Program-made: the position numbers and the translations under genes
NCBI RefSeq assembly: GCF_000350225.1
Contig: NW_005179029.1
Span: forward strand, 62,001 to 126,000
Reading direction: 5' to 3'
Source of the DNA: Chondrus crispus
Taxonomy: Eukaryota > Rhodophyta > Florideophyceae > Gigartinales > Gigartinaceae
DNA length: 64,000 bases
Shown here: positions 50,262 through 61,180 of the stretch, piece after piece
Numbering within the stretch: the stretch's first letter is position 1
Layout: each line of letters opens with the position of its first letter
Notes under the pieces: generated by a model
What the model was told of the DNA's origin: nothing
The model's database searches: none
The model's input: only the letters and a program-made list of their open reading frames with translations

Positions 50262-50962
50262 TGTAGCATAAACACCCCCAGACGACTGGAGGTGTATGCG
50301 CAGTTCGACCTGTAGACCCCGGATCGGAAAAGGGGTGAAGCGGGCCAACCAGCTACGGAACCGGGCTCGGGCCCGGGTAGCGGTGGTAGAGCGGGAGCGA
50401 GCAGGGACGCGCGCACGCACGAGCGGATCGACGCCTCGACGCCCCGGAGCAGCACTGGGTGACGTACCAGTGCTGACGGGCGGAGGCGGTTCCGTGCTCG
50501 CTCGCGTGCTGCGCGTCCACTCCGGCTCGGCTCCGACTAAACGCGCGCGAAGAGCGGAGGCGACGTTTAGAATAAGCTGGGTGCACTGACCTTGGCGGTC
50601 GGTTGAGGACAAGCCCGTGCTTGTCCCCTTCCGCCGCCGTCGGTCCGCTCCATATTTAATATACAAAACACTCTATCATAACACTACAGTACCGTGGTAC
50701 TGTAGTGGGCTACTGTAGTGCAGGTCGGCCTGCACTGTAATACTGTCAGCTATGTCGAGGCTGACAGTACACGTATCACTCGTGGTGCGTGCGCGCTTCG
50801 TTCGCGCGCTGTACACGTGTGCACGTGTATGCGCAAGTCCCTTGTCCCCGTGGTGTACACGTGGACACGCGCGGTGGTACTGTAGAGCTCGACGCTCTAC
50901 AGTAGCTGATCTAGTTCTTGATCTAATCTAATTTAAACCCCCAGGGGGGGGGTTATACTACA
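50262..50962 (-). repeat. A2 right LTR (5' LTR in pol sense)
   Basis: From TGTAGCATAA to TTATACTACA. It has the same AT core near 50651 and the same series of stems as the left LTR, with changed loops (GTAGAGC-TCGAC-GCTCTAC here). It ends directly against B2 RT codons YRFLRMPFG. Confidence 0.9.
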
Positions 50963-53568
50963 TACCGCTTTCTACGCATGCCGTTCGGTCTCAAAAACGC
51001 GCCCGCCACATTTCAACGAGCGGTCGACATCATCCTGTCCCGCGTGAAATGGGAGACCGCGTTGGTCTACCTCGATGACGTCATTGTCTACTCGCGAACC
51101 GTTACGGAACATATGGCACACGTGCGCGAGGTACTACGGCTTCTACATACCGCGGGCGTGTCGCTAAAATTGGCGAAGTGCGCATTTTCCGACACCTCCG
51201 TAACCTATCTCGGGCACGTCATTCGTCCGGGACGGTTGGAGGTGGAGCGACGCAACGTCATCGCGATCGAGCGCGCGCGCGCGCCTACGAACCAAACGGA
51301 ACTGCGATCCTTTCTCGGGATGTGCAACGTGTACCGACGGTTTGTGCAAGGATTCGCGAAGATCGCCGCGCCGCTGAATAAGAAGACCGGCAAGAATCAG
51401 CCCTACGAGTTCGAGATCTTAACCGATGCGGAATACGCGGCGTTTGAGGAATTGAAGCGGCGCCTCGTGTCGCCGCCAATCCTCGCGCTGCCCCGCTACG
51501 GACGGAAATATACGCTGGACACCGACGCGTGCGGACACCAAGTGGGTTGCGCCCTTCTACAGGAGCAACCCGATGGAGGTACTCGACCGATCGGATATTG
51601 GAGCCGTGCGTTGACCAACGCGGAGCGCAATTATACGACTACCGAAAAGGATGCTTGGCCGTAGTGTGGAGCATCCTCACCCTACGGCCGTACCTATACG
51701 GAAGCGCGTTCAACCTCCGCACGGATCACGAGGCCCTACGCTGGGTCCTCAATTTAGCGGACAGTTCCGGTCGGCTCGCTCGCTGGCGCCTGCGCTTGGC
51801 GGAGTACGACTACGAGGTACAGTACCGCCCAGGCGTCAAGCACCAACTCGCGGACGGCGTATCGCGCTTACGTACCGATGGAGGAGACACCGAACCGGTC
51901 GATGATGAGGTCCCGTGCTTCGCGGTCCAGTACGATGAGGGCAGCGAGGCCCTCCTGGACAATGTACACTGGGACCCGCCGCAAGACCGTCCGGACGGTT
52001 GTCACGCGCTCGCGATAACTCCCGAGGAACGCAACGCTGCGTCCATCTCGGTTGAGGAATTTTTACGCGAACAAGCTGAGGACGCCTTCTGTCGCTTCGC
52101 CGCGGAAACCGTCGGGACGCCGAACTCGAAGTTCGACATCGACCGTTACGGATTTCTCGTGAGGACGTCCCCGCTGGACGGGACCCTGCAGCGCGTGGTA
52201 CCAACTCGGTTGCGCCCCCGGGTACTGTACCTGGCACACCATCCGAGGTTGGCAGGTCACTCGGGAGCGACGCGTATGTACTACACCCTTCGCAGGGAGT
52301 ACTACTGGCCGCACATGGCCAGCGACGCGTTTTCGACCGTACGGAATTGCACCTCGTGTGCTGCGACCCGCGGGACGCTTGTCAAGAACCAAAAGGATCT
52401 CAAGCTGTTCCCCGCGGCGGGCCCCTTGGAGTTTGTCGCCATGGACCTCCTGGGGCCCCTGCCCAAGACCGCGCACGGAAACCAACACGTGTTGGTAATT
52501 ACCGACCGGTTCTCCAAGCTAACGCGCAGTATCCCGCTCCGGACCACAACCGCTTCGGTCGTCGCAAACGCGTTTTTAGACAACTGGGTCTACGTTTACG
52601 GAGCGCCGCGCTACGTACTAAACGACAATGGCCCCCAGTTCGCTGCGAAATTCTTCGACGCGGTATGCGCCCTCCTGGGGGTGCGGCATTATCTCACGAC
52701 AGCCTACCACCCCCAGTCGAATGGGCAGACCGAACGGTTCAATCGCACGCTGGTTCAACGCCTCCGGCACTACGTGGAGGAGCACCAGCGCGATTGGGAC
52801 GACTACGTGCAGCCGCTGACCTTCGCGTACAATACGCAGGTCCACCGGTCGACGGAGACGACTCCGTTCGACCTGGTGTTAACGCGGCCACCGTCCGGTT
52901 TAATTCTCCCCGGTACTGTGCCGCAGGACGCGGGGACCCATCGAGAGGACCCGCGGACCCCGGTGCAGTACAAGCGCGCCACGCTGCGCAAGCTTCGCGA
53001 CGCTCTCGACCGCGCTCGGACGAAATTATCCGCATCGCAAAAGCGGTACAAGGACGATTTTGACAAGAAAGTCCGCTTCCGTCCGGTGGTTGTGGCGGGC
53101 GATTTTGTCTACGTTGATCGCCCGCCCCGCCCGTTGACAAGCGTCGAGCGACGCACGCGTGCGCAAGGTACGGCCGGAACGGACGAGCTCTCTGTCAAAC
53201 TTCTACCAAAGACAGAGGGGCCGTTTCGCGTGCGCTCCGCTACGGACACCACGGTCCTCATCGAGCAGGACGGTGTGGAGAACCGCGTGAGCATCGACCG
53301 CGTCACAAAAATGCCACGCGGGCCGGGGGACACTGTCACCTCGGCCACTCCATCGGCATCGGACGCACAAACCACAACGCCCCGCGCGGAATACGTCGTT
53401 GACCGCATCGTCGGACACCGTATGACCCGCGGCGGCATCGAGTACAAGGTTCGCTGGTACGGGTACGTCGCTTCCGACGATACCTACGAGCCCTCCGAGG
53501 GGCTCCCGCAACCTTTCATCGACCGATATTGGCGTACGCGCCAAGGACGGACAAGCGCGCTCGCGTAG
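50963..53568 (+). pseudogene. pol: B2 Gypsy Pol, RT to chromodomain, frameshifted
   Basis: It begins in RT (MPFGLKNAPATFQR; YLDDVIVYS near 51070). RNase H contains TDACGHQVGCALLQ; then, near 51648, TTTEK is followed by a one-base deletion relative to B1 (B1 has the codons for EC). The frame 51529-53568 continues with CLAVVWSILTLRPYLYG, LRTDHEALRW, HHCC (AGHSGATRMYY...CTSC), integrase VAMDLLGPLP/VLNDNGPQF/GQTERFNR, and a chromodomain (YVVDRIVGHR...YKVRWYGY). It ends 176 bases from the convergent antisense gene. Close to B1 Pol along its length. Confidence 0.88.
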
Positions 53569-53744
53569 CGCTTCTTCCGGCCTCGCATGGCCGAACCGTC
53601 AGGACGACCTCGCTCGCGCGCGTCGTGCACTGCCGCCCGCACGCGCCAAAAGGAAAAGGCAAGGAACACCGCTAATTGGCTCTGTTTACTGTGGGCGAAG
53701 CCCCTAATGGGCTACGCGGAAGGGGGCGACCAACGGGTCGGGGC

Positions 53745-56237
53745 TCAAGAACGATGCGTGCGCTTAGCTGGCGGAGCCGCCGCGGCGTCTTCGGGCGCGG
53801 GGCGCAAGGCCCCGACCGTAGCGGCAGGCATCGGCGGCGCCGCGAGACGTTGGCTGACGACCGCGAGGATGTCCTGCACGCCGCGGAGCTTCTCGTGATG
53901 CTCGACGCGCTCACGCTCCGCCGCGGTGGAGGCCTCTCGGAGCGCCGCGACGGTCGTCTCCAGCTGCTTGGTTTGTTGCATCCACGCGCGCGCCTGCAGC
54001 AGCGCCTGCTCAACCGACGAAGGAACTGTTGCCCCCTCGAAGGAGCAAGCGTACTGCAGGGCATTGAACGCGGCCTCCTCACGGAGGCGCTCCGGGGAAG
54101 ACCGGCCGGACGGTTGCGGAGCGGGAGGAGGCGGCATCGGAACGGGACGATGATCGCCTTCGGTACCGGTCACCACGCTGATGTGTGGGGGGCTTGAGGT
54201 GGGGGCCGAAATTCCCACGACACCGGGGGGTTCTCTTAACCCCTTCGGTGAGTCGCTCTGGATCGAGGCCACGCGAGCGGATCCGCCGCGGGCCGGTACC
54301 GCGGTCTCGACGACGCTCCTCACCGCACCGGTTCCCGCATCGCGCGGCGGCGCGACATCGGCATCGGCAAGCAAGCCGCCCGTGTCACCCGCGTCGACCG
54401 TGTCGACTGCGCCGTCCACGTCGACCGCGACGGTCGCGTCCGCTGGACCGGGGGCCGCGCTGCCACCATCGGCACCGGTCTCTGCCTCGGCTCCGGCGGG
54501 CATCGGTAGGGTACACCGCTGGTTCCAGCTGAACCACGCGAAGTCCGGCCGGCCGCCCCAATCCATACCCTCGGTGAAGGCCAACAGCTGCGTCGCGTAC
54601 GCCGCGTCAAACGCCGTACCCTCGAGGATCTCCGCGATACCGACCGAGCGGATTAAATCGATGAGCCCCGCCGAGAGGCAGAAGAGCAGGCCGCGCTCAC
54701 CGAACGGTTCCTCGCGCCGCGCGATCAGCCGCGGGTCGGCACACTTCGTGAAGAACGGCAGTCCCTCGCGAGCGGCGTGCAAGAAGCACAGGAAGGCCAA
54801 GACCGCCCATTCGGAAAGCATGATCGCGTCCACTAAGACGCGCGTTCGCTCCGTTTCCGCGGATTCCGATCGGCCGAGCGGCAACCAATGCGCCGCCACG
54901 TACGCCATGACGCTCGGCGTCGGTACGCACAGATACTCCGGCGCCTCGAACGTCGACCAGTTCGGCGGGAGCGCGGGGTACAGGCCACGCCGCGCGGCGC
55001 TGGGCACCGAGAAAAACTCGGTGCTGTGCCACATGTGGAAGAAATCGTCCACCCGGCGCCACCGCAGCCGACTCTCGCGCGCTGCGTCCTCACCCCACCG
55101 CGCTCGGTTCGCAACGCTGTACCAGCTGTCGAAAGGCCGCGGAAAGGCCACCAAGCGGACGTCGGGCGCGAGGCCCTCGTAGCGGCGATACCGACCGAGG
55201 AGGTTCAGCAACGAGATGTGGTACCTTTCCTCGCCCTCGCAGCGGACGTAGAGCAAGTCACTGCCCGCCGCGGCCGGCGTCCGACACGGAGCGTGACGCC
55301 ACCGCGCCTTCCACGCGCCGGCGCGGTTCTCTTGCGCCACGGCACCGCGTCCGGACGGAGTCTTGATCGCGCGCACCATCGGAATGGCCGCGAACCTCGC
55401 CGCGTCTAGCAAGTTCCGCTGAACGTACTCCTCGACCGTAAGCGGAGGCTTGCGGCCCGCAGCGCGTCGGCGTGCGCGCCGCCGGCGGTGGTCCATCGAG
55501 GATCCGGGCCACAGCAACCGTATGGAACCGACGCCGCTGCGCAGCCAGCCCGGGGTACTCGGGGCCGTGAATACCCGCCCCAGCGACGTTGTCGCTCCCC
55601 GTCCGGCCGGCGCAAGCGCTACGCTACTCGACGGCGCCGGCGCCGCGTACGGCGCCTCGGAAGCGGCCCTTGTGAGCGCCGTACCCGCAGCGGGCAGCGG
55701 CGACATGGGAGGCGGCGGCAGCTCCACGGGGAGCTCCGGGTCCGCCTCGACCATTCTTGGAGCCACGCCCACGAGGGGCAGCGGCGAGGACTGTGTTGCT
55801 TGGGCGCCCAGCGGTGGCGGAGCGACCGGTACGGGCGAATCAATTGGCGCTTGCGCGGGCCCCGCCACTCCAGTGGGCGGTTGCAGGCCGTCGCGAAGGC
55901 GTCGCCGCGGTTGGAAGGTGGGACCGACCGGCGTCGCTGCCGGAGCCCGAGGCGGGCTCAACGGCTGCCTGTACGCGCGCACAGCCGGAGTGTTGCGATG
56001 ACCATCCATCGGTTGAATGAAGAGCCGCTGTAGGGGAATGTCGTCGTCGTTGGCGGAGGAGGTTTCGGAGTTCGCAGGGGAGTGTTGGGGAAGAATTGGG
56101 GGGTCAGTGTGGATCGCATGGGGAGAATCGGAACACGCGCTCTCCGAATCGGACGAACTCGCGGCGTTATATACCGCCAGCTCGCTGACGAGCCAGGGGG
56201 CATGATCGTCCACACGGAGGGGCTTCTGTTCCCGCAT
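53745..56237 (-). CDS. Antisense ORF of family B (unrecognised protein), B2
   Basis: 830 residues from ATG 56237 (MREQKPLRVD), 92 bases inside the LTR. The N-terminus is acidic and then Pro/Ala-rich; residues 263-582 form the core shared with B1 (VAFPRPFDSWYSVANR, FFHMWHSTEFFSVP, YLCVPTPSVMAYVAAHW, LSEWAVLAFLCFLHAAREGLPFFTKC, LIRSVGIAEIL). A coiled coil spans about 740-800, and the basic end is AKRTHRS. It runs opposite to gag-pol, as in all other copies. Long uninterrupted frames in both family B copies, against lesions in their pol genes, support selection on this protein. Function unknown. Confidence 0.75.
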   Translation of the reverse strand: MREQKPLRVDDHAPWLVSELAVYNAASSSDSESACSDSPHAIHTDPPILPQHSPANSETSSANDDDIPLQRLFIQPMDGHRNTPAVRAYRQPLSPPRAPAATPVGPTFQPRRRLRDGLQPPTGVAGPAQAPIDSPVPVAPPPLGAQATQSSPLPLVGVAPRMVEADPELPVELPPPPMSPLPAAGTALTRAASEAPYAAPAPSSSVALAPAGRGATTSLGRVFTAPSTPGWLRSGVGSIRLLWPGSSMDHRRRRARRRAAGRKPPLTVEEYVQRNLLDAARFAAIPMVRAIKTPSGRGAVAQENRAGAWKARWRHAPCRTPAAAGSDLLYVRCEGEERYHISLLNLLGRYRRYEGLAPDVRLVAFPRPFDSWYSVANRARWGEDAARESRLRWRRVDDFFHMWHSTEFFSVPSAARRGLYPALPPNWSTFEAPEYLCVPTPSVMAYVAAHWLPLGRSESAETERTRVLVDAIMLSEWAVLAFLCFLHAAREGLPFFTKCADPRLIARREEPFGERGLLFCLSAGLIDLIRSVGIAEILEGTAFDAAYATQLLAFTEGMDWGGRPDFAWFSWNQRCTLPMPAGAEAETGADGGSAAPGPADATVAVDVDGAVDTVDAGDTGGLLADADVAPPRDAGTGAVRSVVETAVPARGGSARVASIQSDSPKGLREPPGVVGISAPTSSPPHISVVTGTEGDHRPVPMPPPPAPQPSGRSSPERLREEAAFNALQYACSFEGATVPSSVEQALLQARAWMQQTKQLETTVAALREASTAAERERVEHHEKLRGVQDILAVVSQRLAAPPMPAATVGALRPAPEDAAAAPPAKRTHRS

Positions 56238-56311
56238 CGTGCGCGATAGAAGGAAACGTCCGGAACGGACCCAGGCGCTCGAGTAGAGGGTCGCTACGGG
56301 GACGTAGCGAA

Positions 56312-56328
56312 AGCTAAGGGGGGAGGTC
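56312..56328 (+). promoter_or_regulatory. B2 polypurine tract
   Basis: AAGCTAAGGGGGGAGGTC lies immediately before the LTR start TGTAGTATAA, as expected for plus-strand priming. Confidence 0.7.
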
Positions 56329-56999
56329 TGTAGTATAATGACCGGCGCGAGCGCGTGGAGGTCACCGGACGGCCGTATACGGTATACACGTGGGCGGCTG
56401 TGCCCACGTGTAGCGAGCGCGCGCGCATGCCGAGCGGTCGTAATCTGGCGTACGTGTACAGTAGTGCACGTGTCGTCCGAGCGGTAGTCTACGCGTGTTA
56501 CGTGTGCGCGTTAGCACACGTGTCGTCCGTGCGGTAGTCTGTAAGCAACACGCGTGTACAGTAGTGCACACGTGTAGTAGCAGCGTCCGTGCGGTAGTAG
56601 CAATTATGGCGCTAGTTTTTTAATTGTGTACAGTACCCGGTACGCACTAGGCGGCAGGTACTGTACTACTGTACTGGGACAGGTGTCCGAGGCGTCCCTC
56701 TGCGGGGTTAAGACCTGGCACCCGTCCCCACCAGTAAACGGGGGCAAGCTCGCCCCCGTCCCTTTTGCGCCTACGTACGTCCGTTTTCGGTTGTCTATCG
56801 CGCGCGCTGGCTTCTAACCCGTTACTGGTCGCTTCCGTTCACGCACCACGGGGCGACTGCGCGTAACCGGCCAGTGAGCCACTCCCTTTTCGCGAGCTCG
56901 TCCGATCGGTTCAATTAGCGCGTCGCGTCCGCGCCGCGTGCTCCCTCTCTAAAGCCTCCGCCTCTCACCCAACCCAGGGCGGAGAGGAGTTATCCCACA
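56329..56999 (+). repeat. B2 3' LTR
   Basis: From TGTAGTATAATGACC to GGAGTTATCCCACA. The inner half aligns with the reverse complement of the B1 LTRs (GGGACAGGTGTCC, GGGGTTAAGACC, CAGTAAACGGG and further). The first 280 bases are rich in ACACGTGT boxes and contain a degenerate tandem motif CGTCCGTGCGGTAGT several times near 56470-56605. Confidence 0.85.
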
Positions 57000-58381
57000 C
57001 CGTCGTCCCAGTGCAAACTCATCTTGTAGAGGCGAGAGGGGAAGCGATGGTGCGGCCGAGGATGTCGCAAAAATATGCCAAAGCACTACTGGATCTGGTG
57101 GTGGCCGATGAGCAGTTAATGCCTCGGTTTGGGAGACAAAGGCTTATTGAGAGCTTGAAAATAAGCAATGATGCCCTTGCGGAGGATTTTCCGACCGACA
57201 AGGCAATTAGGAACAAAGTGGTGTCGCTGCGGCACCAAGGAAAGCATAATGCATAGTCTATGGTAAATGGTGTGGATTTGAAAGGTATAAGATAGCTTTT
57301 CTGGTCAGGAACTGTCTGCCGGGGAGACACATGCTTTGTGGTGGTGTTGAGTATGAGGGTGAGCATAAATGCAATAAAATGTATATTTTTATCTAGTCCA
57401 TTCGCGCCAAACGAGCAGAAAACGGGACCTCACCAGCCCTTCACGTGCATGCTAAATCCACGAGAAAATGCGATTGCCATTATCACCTGATTCAGAGCTT
57501 TATTGGGATACCACAAACGGGCTGAAAGCTTTGGTTCCGCAGTTTTCCCACAGGTTCAGATTGTCTCAGATCGGCCGTTTTTTGTGCCCCTTTTTAAAAA
57601 AATTACGTGTTAAACAGGCGTTTTGGTTTCGAAGATATCAATACAAAACGTTTTGAGCTTGGTCAAAAAGGCTTGTTTTTTAGGCATTCTAAAACGGCTG
57701 GAAAAGATGTGCAGATCTCACTAAATTCTATCCTTCCGCATCGCATAAGTCACCTGCTGTGGCGAGAGTATCTTTTTCCTTCTTGTTGAGCAAGCACAAG
57801 TCGAGAGAAAATAAGTTGAAAAGTAGACTCACATGTGGTCAAATGGCCTCACATGACGTCACTTCTTCCCTAGACACACTAGCTTCCCGCGTTGGAGTGG
57901 ATAGCAGTAAGGACTCGACTATTCTCGAGGCAGTGCTCGAACACGTCTACAGAGTCCTTCTACTGCCGCAAGTGGAGAACTTTATCGCTCCCACTTCTAG
58001 GGCCAATGCAAGCGTGAACCTTCAAAACGACCGAGAATGACAGCCGCACCCACTGGAAGAAGCATTGGTGGCAATTTGGGAAGTTGGAGAGGCCCATAGC
58101 GCATTGGGCGATACAGCGGATCAATTCGGAAGCGTGTACAAGATTGGGGCTCTGGAGTTCGACAACTGCAGTTGTATTGCGATGCGCGCAGTTTCGTCTT
58201 GTGTGCCTTGCAGGCTGACACGCGTATCCTTTTTCGATAGCATCACAAAGGCTTCGAGGCATGCGGTTGGTGCAGTCTGATAATTCGATGATTTTGGGTC
58301 TGTCCCTGCCGCCACATAGCTACCAGGTGATAGGAGAGGCCGAGGAAAATGAGCTGATTGATACAACTTGCTGCTGTTGCT
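57000..58381. other. Flank between B2 and ELP3
   Basis: Apart from the small frame at 57047-57256, I see no supported gene, RNA or repeat in this 1.4 kb. It includes the downstream (3') region of ELP3. Confidence 0.4.
57047..57256 (+). CDS. Small unrecognised protein
   Basis: 69 residues from ATG 57047 (MVRPRMSQKYAKALLDLVV), ending in IRNKVVSLRHQGKHNA. It is mostly helical and charged; the pattern FPTDKAIRNKVVSLR resembles short DNA-binding segments at the N-terminus of some transposase-related proteins. This is a weak impression. It begins 48 bases after the B2 LTR, so it may be a fragment cut by the insertion. Confidence 0.35.
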   Translation: MVRPRMSQKYAKALLDLVVADEQLMPRFGRQRLIESLKISNDALAEDFPTDKAIRNKVVSLRHQGKHNA

Positions 58382-60127
58382 TTACACGTTCTTCACCATG
58401 TACGGTCCTTGAAGAACATATCCGAGCTTTCTGTAATAATGGCGCGTTCCAACTCCAGATATAACGACAACTTTCGTTGACCCATGCTCCTCTGCGGCTA
58501 TTCTCTCTGCTTCTTCCATCAGCAAGGTACCAAAGCCGCGATGTTGAAACTTTCCGGGGTCCCGCTCATGCACCGGCACAACGGATCCATATACATGCAA
58601 CTCGCGGACAATGCTGCATTCCTCACCTGCCATTTCAGGTCTGACTGCACCGGCACCCGGCCCAGCCTGCCGCAACCGCAGAAGAGCGACAAGAATATCC
58701 TGAGCCGCATCCTCATATGAAAGGAAGGTCTCCCACCCCCCATTTGCAACGTAATCTCTGCGCACGAGTTCGACCTGCTCGGGGTTAATCTGGAAATGAA
58801 TTGTTTGGATTCCCACTTCACGTGTGCGCACATCGCGACAGGGCAGACCGAGGTCGTGCATGCGTGCCAGTGAAAGCTCACGCAAGTTTCCGTGTTCCAC
58901 CCCGGATGAAACTAACGGCATGGGGATGTCTCTTTGTATTCTGTACACGCGCACCCACGGTGGCACTAGCGCGAGGATTCGTGCGATAAGGTCGATGAGG
59001 TCTGGCGGAGCGTAATTCTTGTAAAGACCGTTCTTCCACAATTCGTAAAGTCCAGTGCCGCGAATGACGAGCGTAGGATATATCTTTAGCCCGTCTGGAC
59101 GGAAAGCTGGGTTGTCGAAAAGCTCTCTGAACGACTCCATGTCCCTTTCCTTCCCCATATTTGGAAGATCCGGCATCATATGTGAAACAACCTTAAAGCC
59201 TGCATCCTTTGCGAGACGGAAGCAGTCACTCACTGCTTGCACCGAATGCCCTCTGTTCGTATCCCTCGCGACGTCCTCATAGACACTCTGGACGCCAATC
59301 TCCAATCTAGTACAGCCGTACTCTAACATAGCCGACAAGTGGTGCGGGGAGGAGTGGTCCGGGCGGCTTTCAATTGTCAGGGCGACGCACTTGGCATGCG
59401 AGTGTTCCGAGTACCTGACAGCCTCTTTGACAGACTGCGATGAATGCCCACTGAGAGCATCATGCAAGTTTCTTATAAAGTAGTCGCGGTAGGTATTATC
59501 CAACGACATGAAAGTGCCCCCCATGAGAATAAACTCGACTTTGTCTACATCATGCCCCAGCGCACGCAGCTGATCAACCCTTGACCTAACCTGGACATAA
59601 GGATCGTATCGGGCCCTAATGGCGCGCATAGAAGTGGGCTCATATCCTGTGTAACTTTGAGTGGAGTACTCAAAGTCAGAATCCGGACCTCCGGGGCAGT
59701 AGACGCAAATGTTTCCGGTGGTAGCGATATGCGGGCAGCGATGCGGCTTGGACATGACGGCAACGACAGCGATGCCGCTCGCCGTGCGCACGGGCTTGGC
59801 GCGCAGCAACGGGGCGAGAGCGGAGCGATGCGCAGGCGGCACGGCGGCGAGGATGTCGACCTGCTTCGGGTAGTCGGCCAGGCCGTGGCGCTTCGCCGCG
59901 GCCGTCTTGATGGATGTGACGGAGGCGGCGTTTGGCGTGGCGTGCAGACGGATGAGAGAAGAGACGATCTCAGCGATGGCGGCTTTCTTGGCAAGGGCTT
60001 GGTCCGCAGCACGGCGCGGGCGGCGCGGCGCCGGAGTAATGCGCCCCGTTTTCTCTGAGGCGCATACACAGGATGTGCCGCTTTCTGCGCCGGCCGCGCA
60101 GGCGCAGACCGCGTCCCCTCTTGCCAT
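58382..60127 (-). CDS. ELP3: Elongator complex protein 3 (radical SAM / acetyltransferase)
   Basis: 581 residues from ATG 60127 ([10 protein letters not shown]), close to the usual 550-575; the frame is open upstream but the extra part is not ELP3-like. It is the catalytic subunit of Elongator, which modifies wobble uridines of tRNA using acetyl-CoA and SAM. The helical N-terminal part is followed by [22 protein letters not shown] and the iron-sulfur cysteines [14 protein letters not shown] (residues about 129-142). SAM-domain motifs MGGTFMSL and [20 protein letters not shown], and a C-terminal acetyltransferase with [17 protein letters not shown] (about 525-545) and HYYRKLGY come next. No intron or lesion. 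It is divergent from the YlmG gene. Confidence 0.97.
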   Translation of the reverse strand: MARGDAVCACAAGAESGTSCVCASEKTGRITPAPRRPRRAADQALAKKAAIAEIVSSLIRLHATPNAASVTSIKTAAAKRHGLADYPKQVDILAAVPPAHRSALAPLLRAKPVRTASGIAVVAVMSKPHRCPHIATTGNICVYCPGGPDSDFEYSTQSYTGYEPTSMRAIRARYDPYVQVRSRVDQLRALGHDVDKVEFILMGGTFMSLDNTYRDYFIRNLHDALSGHSSQSVKEAVRYSEHSHAKCVALTIESRPDHSSPHHLSAMLEYGCTRLEIGVQSVYEDVARDTNRGHSVQAVSDCFRLAKDAGFKVVSHMMPDLPNMGKERDMESFRELFDNPAFRPDGLKIYPTLVIRGTGLYELWKNGLYKNYAPPDLIDLIARILALVPPWVRVYRIQRDIPMPLVSSGVEHGNLRELSLARMHDLGLPCRDVRTREVGIQTIHFQINPEQVELVRRDYVANGGWETFLSYEDAAQDILVALLRLRQAGPGAGAVRPEMAGEECSIVRELHVYGSVVPVHERDPGKFQHRGFGTLLMEEAERIAAEEHGSTKVVVISGVGTRHYYRKLGYVLQGPYMVKNV

Positions 60128-60463
60128 GGTGGAAAGCTGCGTAACGGTGATGGGAATTCGCAGCGGAGGCAGACGGGCGGGGATGGAGTCGAGGTGGGAG
60201 GAGGGGCTCGGTAGGCGTTCAGGCACAACGTGATGCAGCGGCGCATCGCTGGACGACGTCCGCCAGCCGGCATTCATTACGTCTCTGGTGGGACAAGGTA
60301 TGATACGACAAAACAAGCTCTATTCTGTACAATCAATCGAAGCACGCCAGGTGTACACACAATCCGCAAGCCTGTACGCCTCCTGGGGTTGCATCTCCAA
60401 CCCTCAGCCCGGACATTGAAGCTGCCGTCCCAACGCCTTTCTCATCCACAACCCTGCGACAAC
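60128..60463. promoter_or_regulatory. Divergent promoter region ELP3 / YlmG
   Basis: 336 bases separate the two divergent start codons, so both promoters must lie here. The part near 60300-60360 is AT-richer. No clear TATA box can be named. Confidence 0.4.
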
Positions 60464-60943
60464 ATGGCGGCCTTCGTGGCCAACAGCACGCTGCTGCTGC
60501 AGAGAAGCGCCTTGCGCCGCGCACCCCTCCGCCGCGCGCGCCACCTCTACAGCCAACCGGGCCCGCAGACAAGGACGCGCGCCTCGCTGAGCGTCGCACA
60601 TGCCCTGCCCGCGCTGGCGTCCCTCCCCACCGCCCTGCCCCTCGCAGAAGCCTCGCTCGCCCTCTCCGCGGGAAAGATTCTGGCGGGCCCGGGCATTAAC
60701 CTGTTCAACTTTGTCATGGTCGTGCGCATCATTCTGTCCTGGTATCCCAAGACGGATCTCGCCAAGCCGCCGTGGATCTATATCGCCGTCCCGACTGAGC
60801 CGCTGCTTAGCGCGACCAGGAAGATCATTCCGCCAGTGGGGGGAGTCGATATTTCCCCCATCGTATGGTTCGCGATCATGAGCTTTGTCCACGAGATCCT
60901 CGTCGGACCGCAGGGGTTGCTCGTTTTGCTCGGCCAGAAGTGA
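60464..60943 (+). CDS. YggT/YlmG family protein, plastid-targeted
   Basis: 159 residues from ATG 60464 (MAAFVANSTLLL). The first 45 residues are rich in Arg, Ser and Ala without acidic residues, which fits a plastid transit peptide. Two membrane segments, about 76-95 (LFNFVMVVRIILSWYP) and 128-155 (ISPIVWFAIMSFVHEILVG), flank the family motif PTEPLLSATRKIIPPVGGVDISP. YlmG-type proteins act in thylakoid or nucleoid organisation and in cytochrome b6 assembly in plants; the exact role here is inferred from family. It is followed after 237 bases, in the same direction, by another plastid gene, FtsY. Confidence 0.92.
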   Translation: MAAFVANSTLLLQRSALRRAPLRRARHLYSQPGPQTRTRASLSVAHALPALASLPTALPLAEASLALSAGKILAGPGINLFNFVMVVRIILSWYPKTDLAKPPWIYIAVPTEPLLSATRKIIPPVGGVDISPIVWFAIMSFVHEILVGPQGLLVLLGQK

Positions 60944-61180
60944 GGTAAAATTGGCGGCGCATTGCCCGTGGCTTTCCTCGGCTTTCCATTTCGCTCAATC
61001 CCCAGATTGTCAATTTCGTTTCGTTTCGTTCCTTTTTTTGCAGTTGTTTTTGGATACAATTGCTGTTCTCACTTTCCTCAGAGAGATTTGTTTTCCTTTA
61101 GTTCGCCCTTGCCGCGCAAGTCCTCTCCCCTCCGTCCCAGATTCTTTGCATCCTCCCGAAAACCTCCCATCCCCCTCACA

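Larger units (their letters stand above)
37589..50962 (-). mobile_element. Ty3/Gypsy chromovirus family A, copy A2
   Basis: Both LTRs (37589-38269 and 50262-50962) and all coding regions are present. In minus-strand sense: 5' LTR, gag, pol with chromodomain, 2 kb spacer, antisense gene, polypurine tract, 3' LTR. The length is 13.4 kb, large for a chromovirus. The right end abuts the B2 RT codons; the left end abuts an unrelated remnant. The flanking bases differ (CCCCG against TACCG). Lesions are one nonsense codon in pol and frameshifts in gag. Confidence 0.9.
50963..56999 (+). mobile_element. Ty3/Gypsy chromovirus family B, copy B2 (3' part)
   Basis: Plus-strand sense. RT (from YRFLRMPFG) through the chromodomain, an antisense gene, purine tract and 3' LTR remain. 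Gag, protease and the RT N-terminus are absent because the A2 LTR begins immediately upstream. The missing half is not on the other side of A2. Confidence 0.85.
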
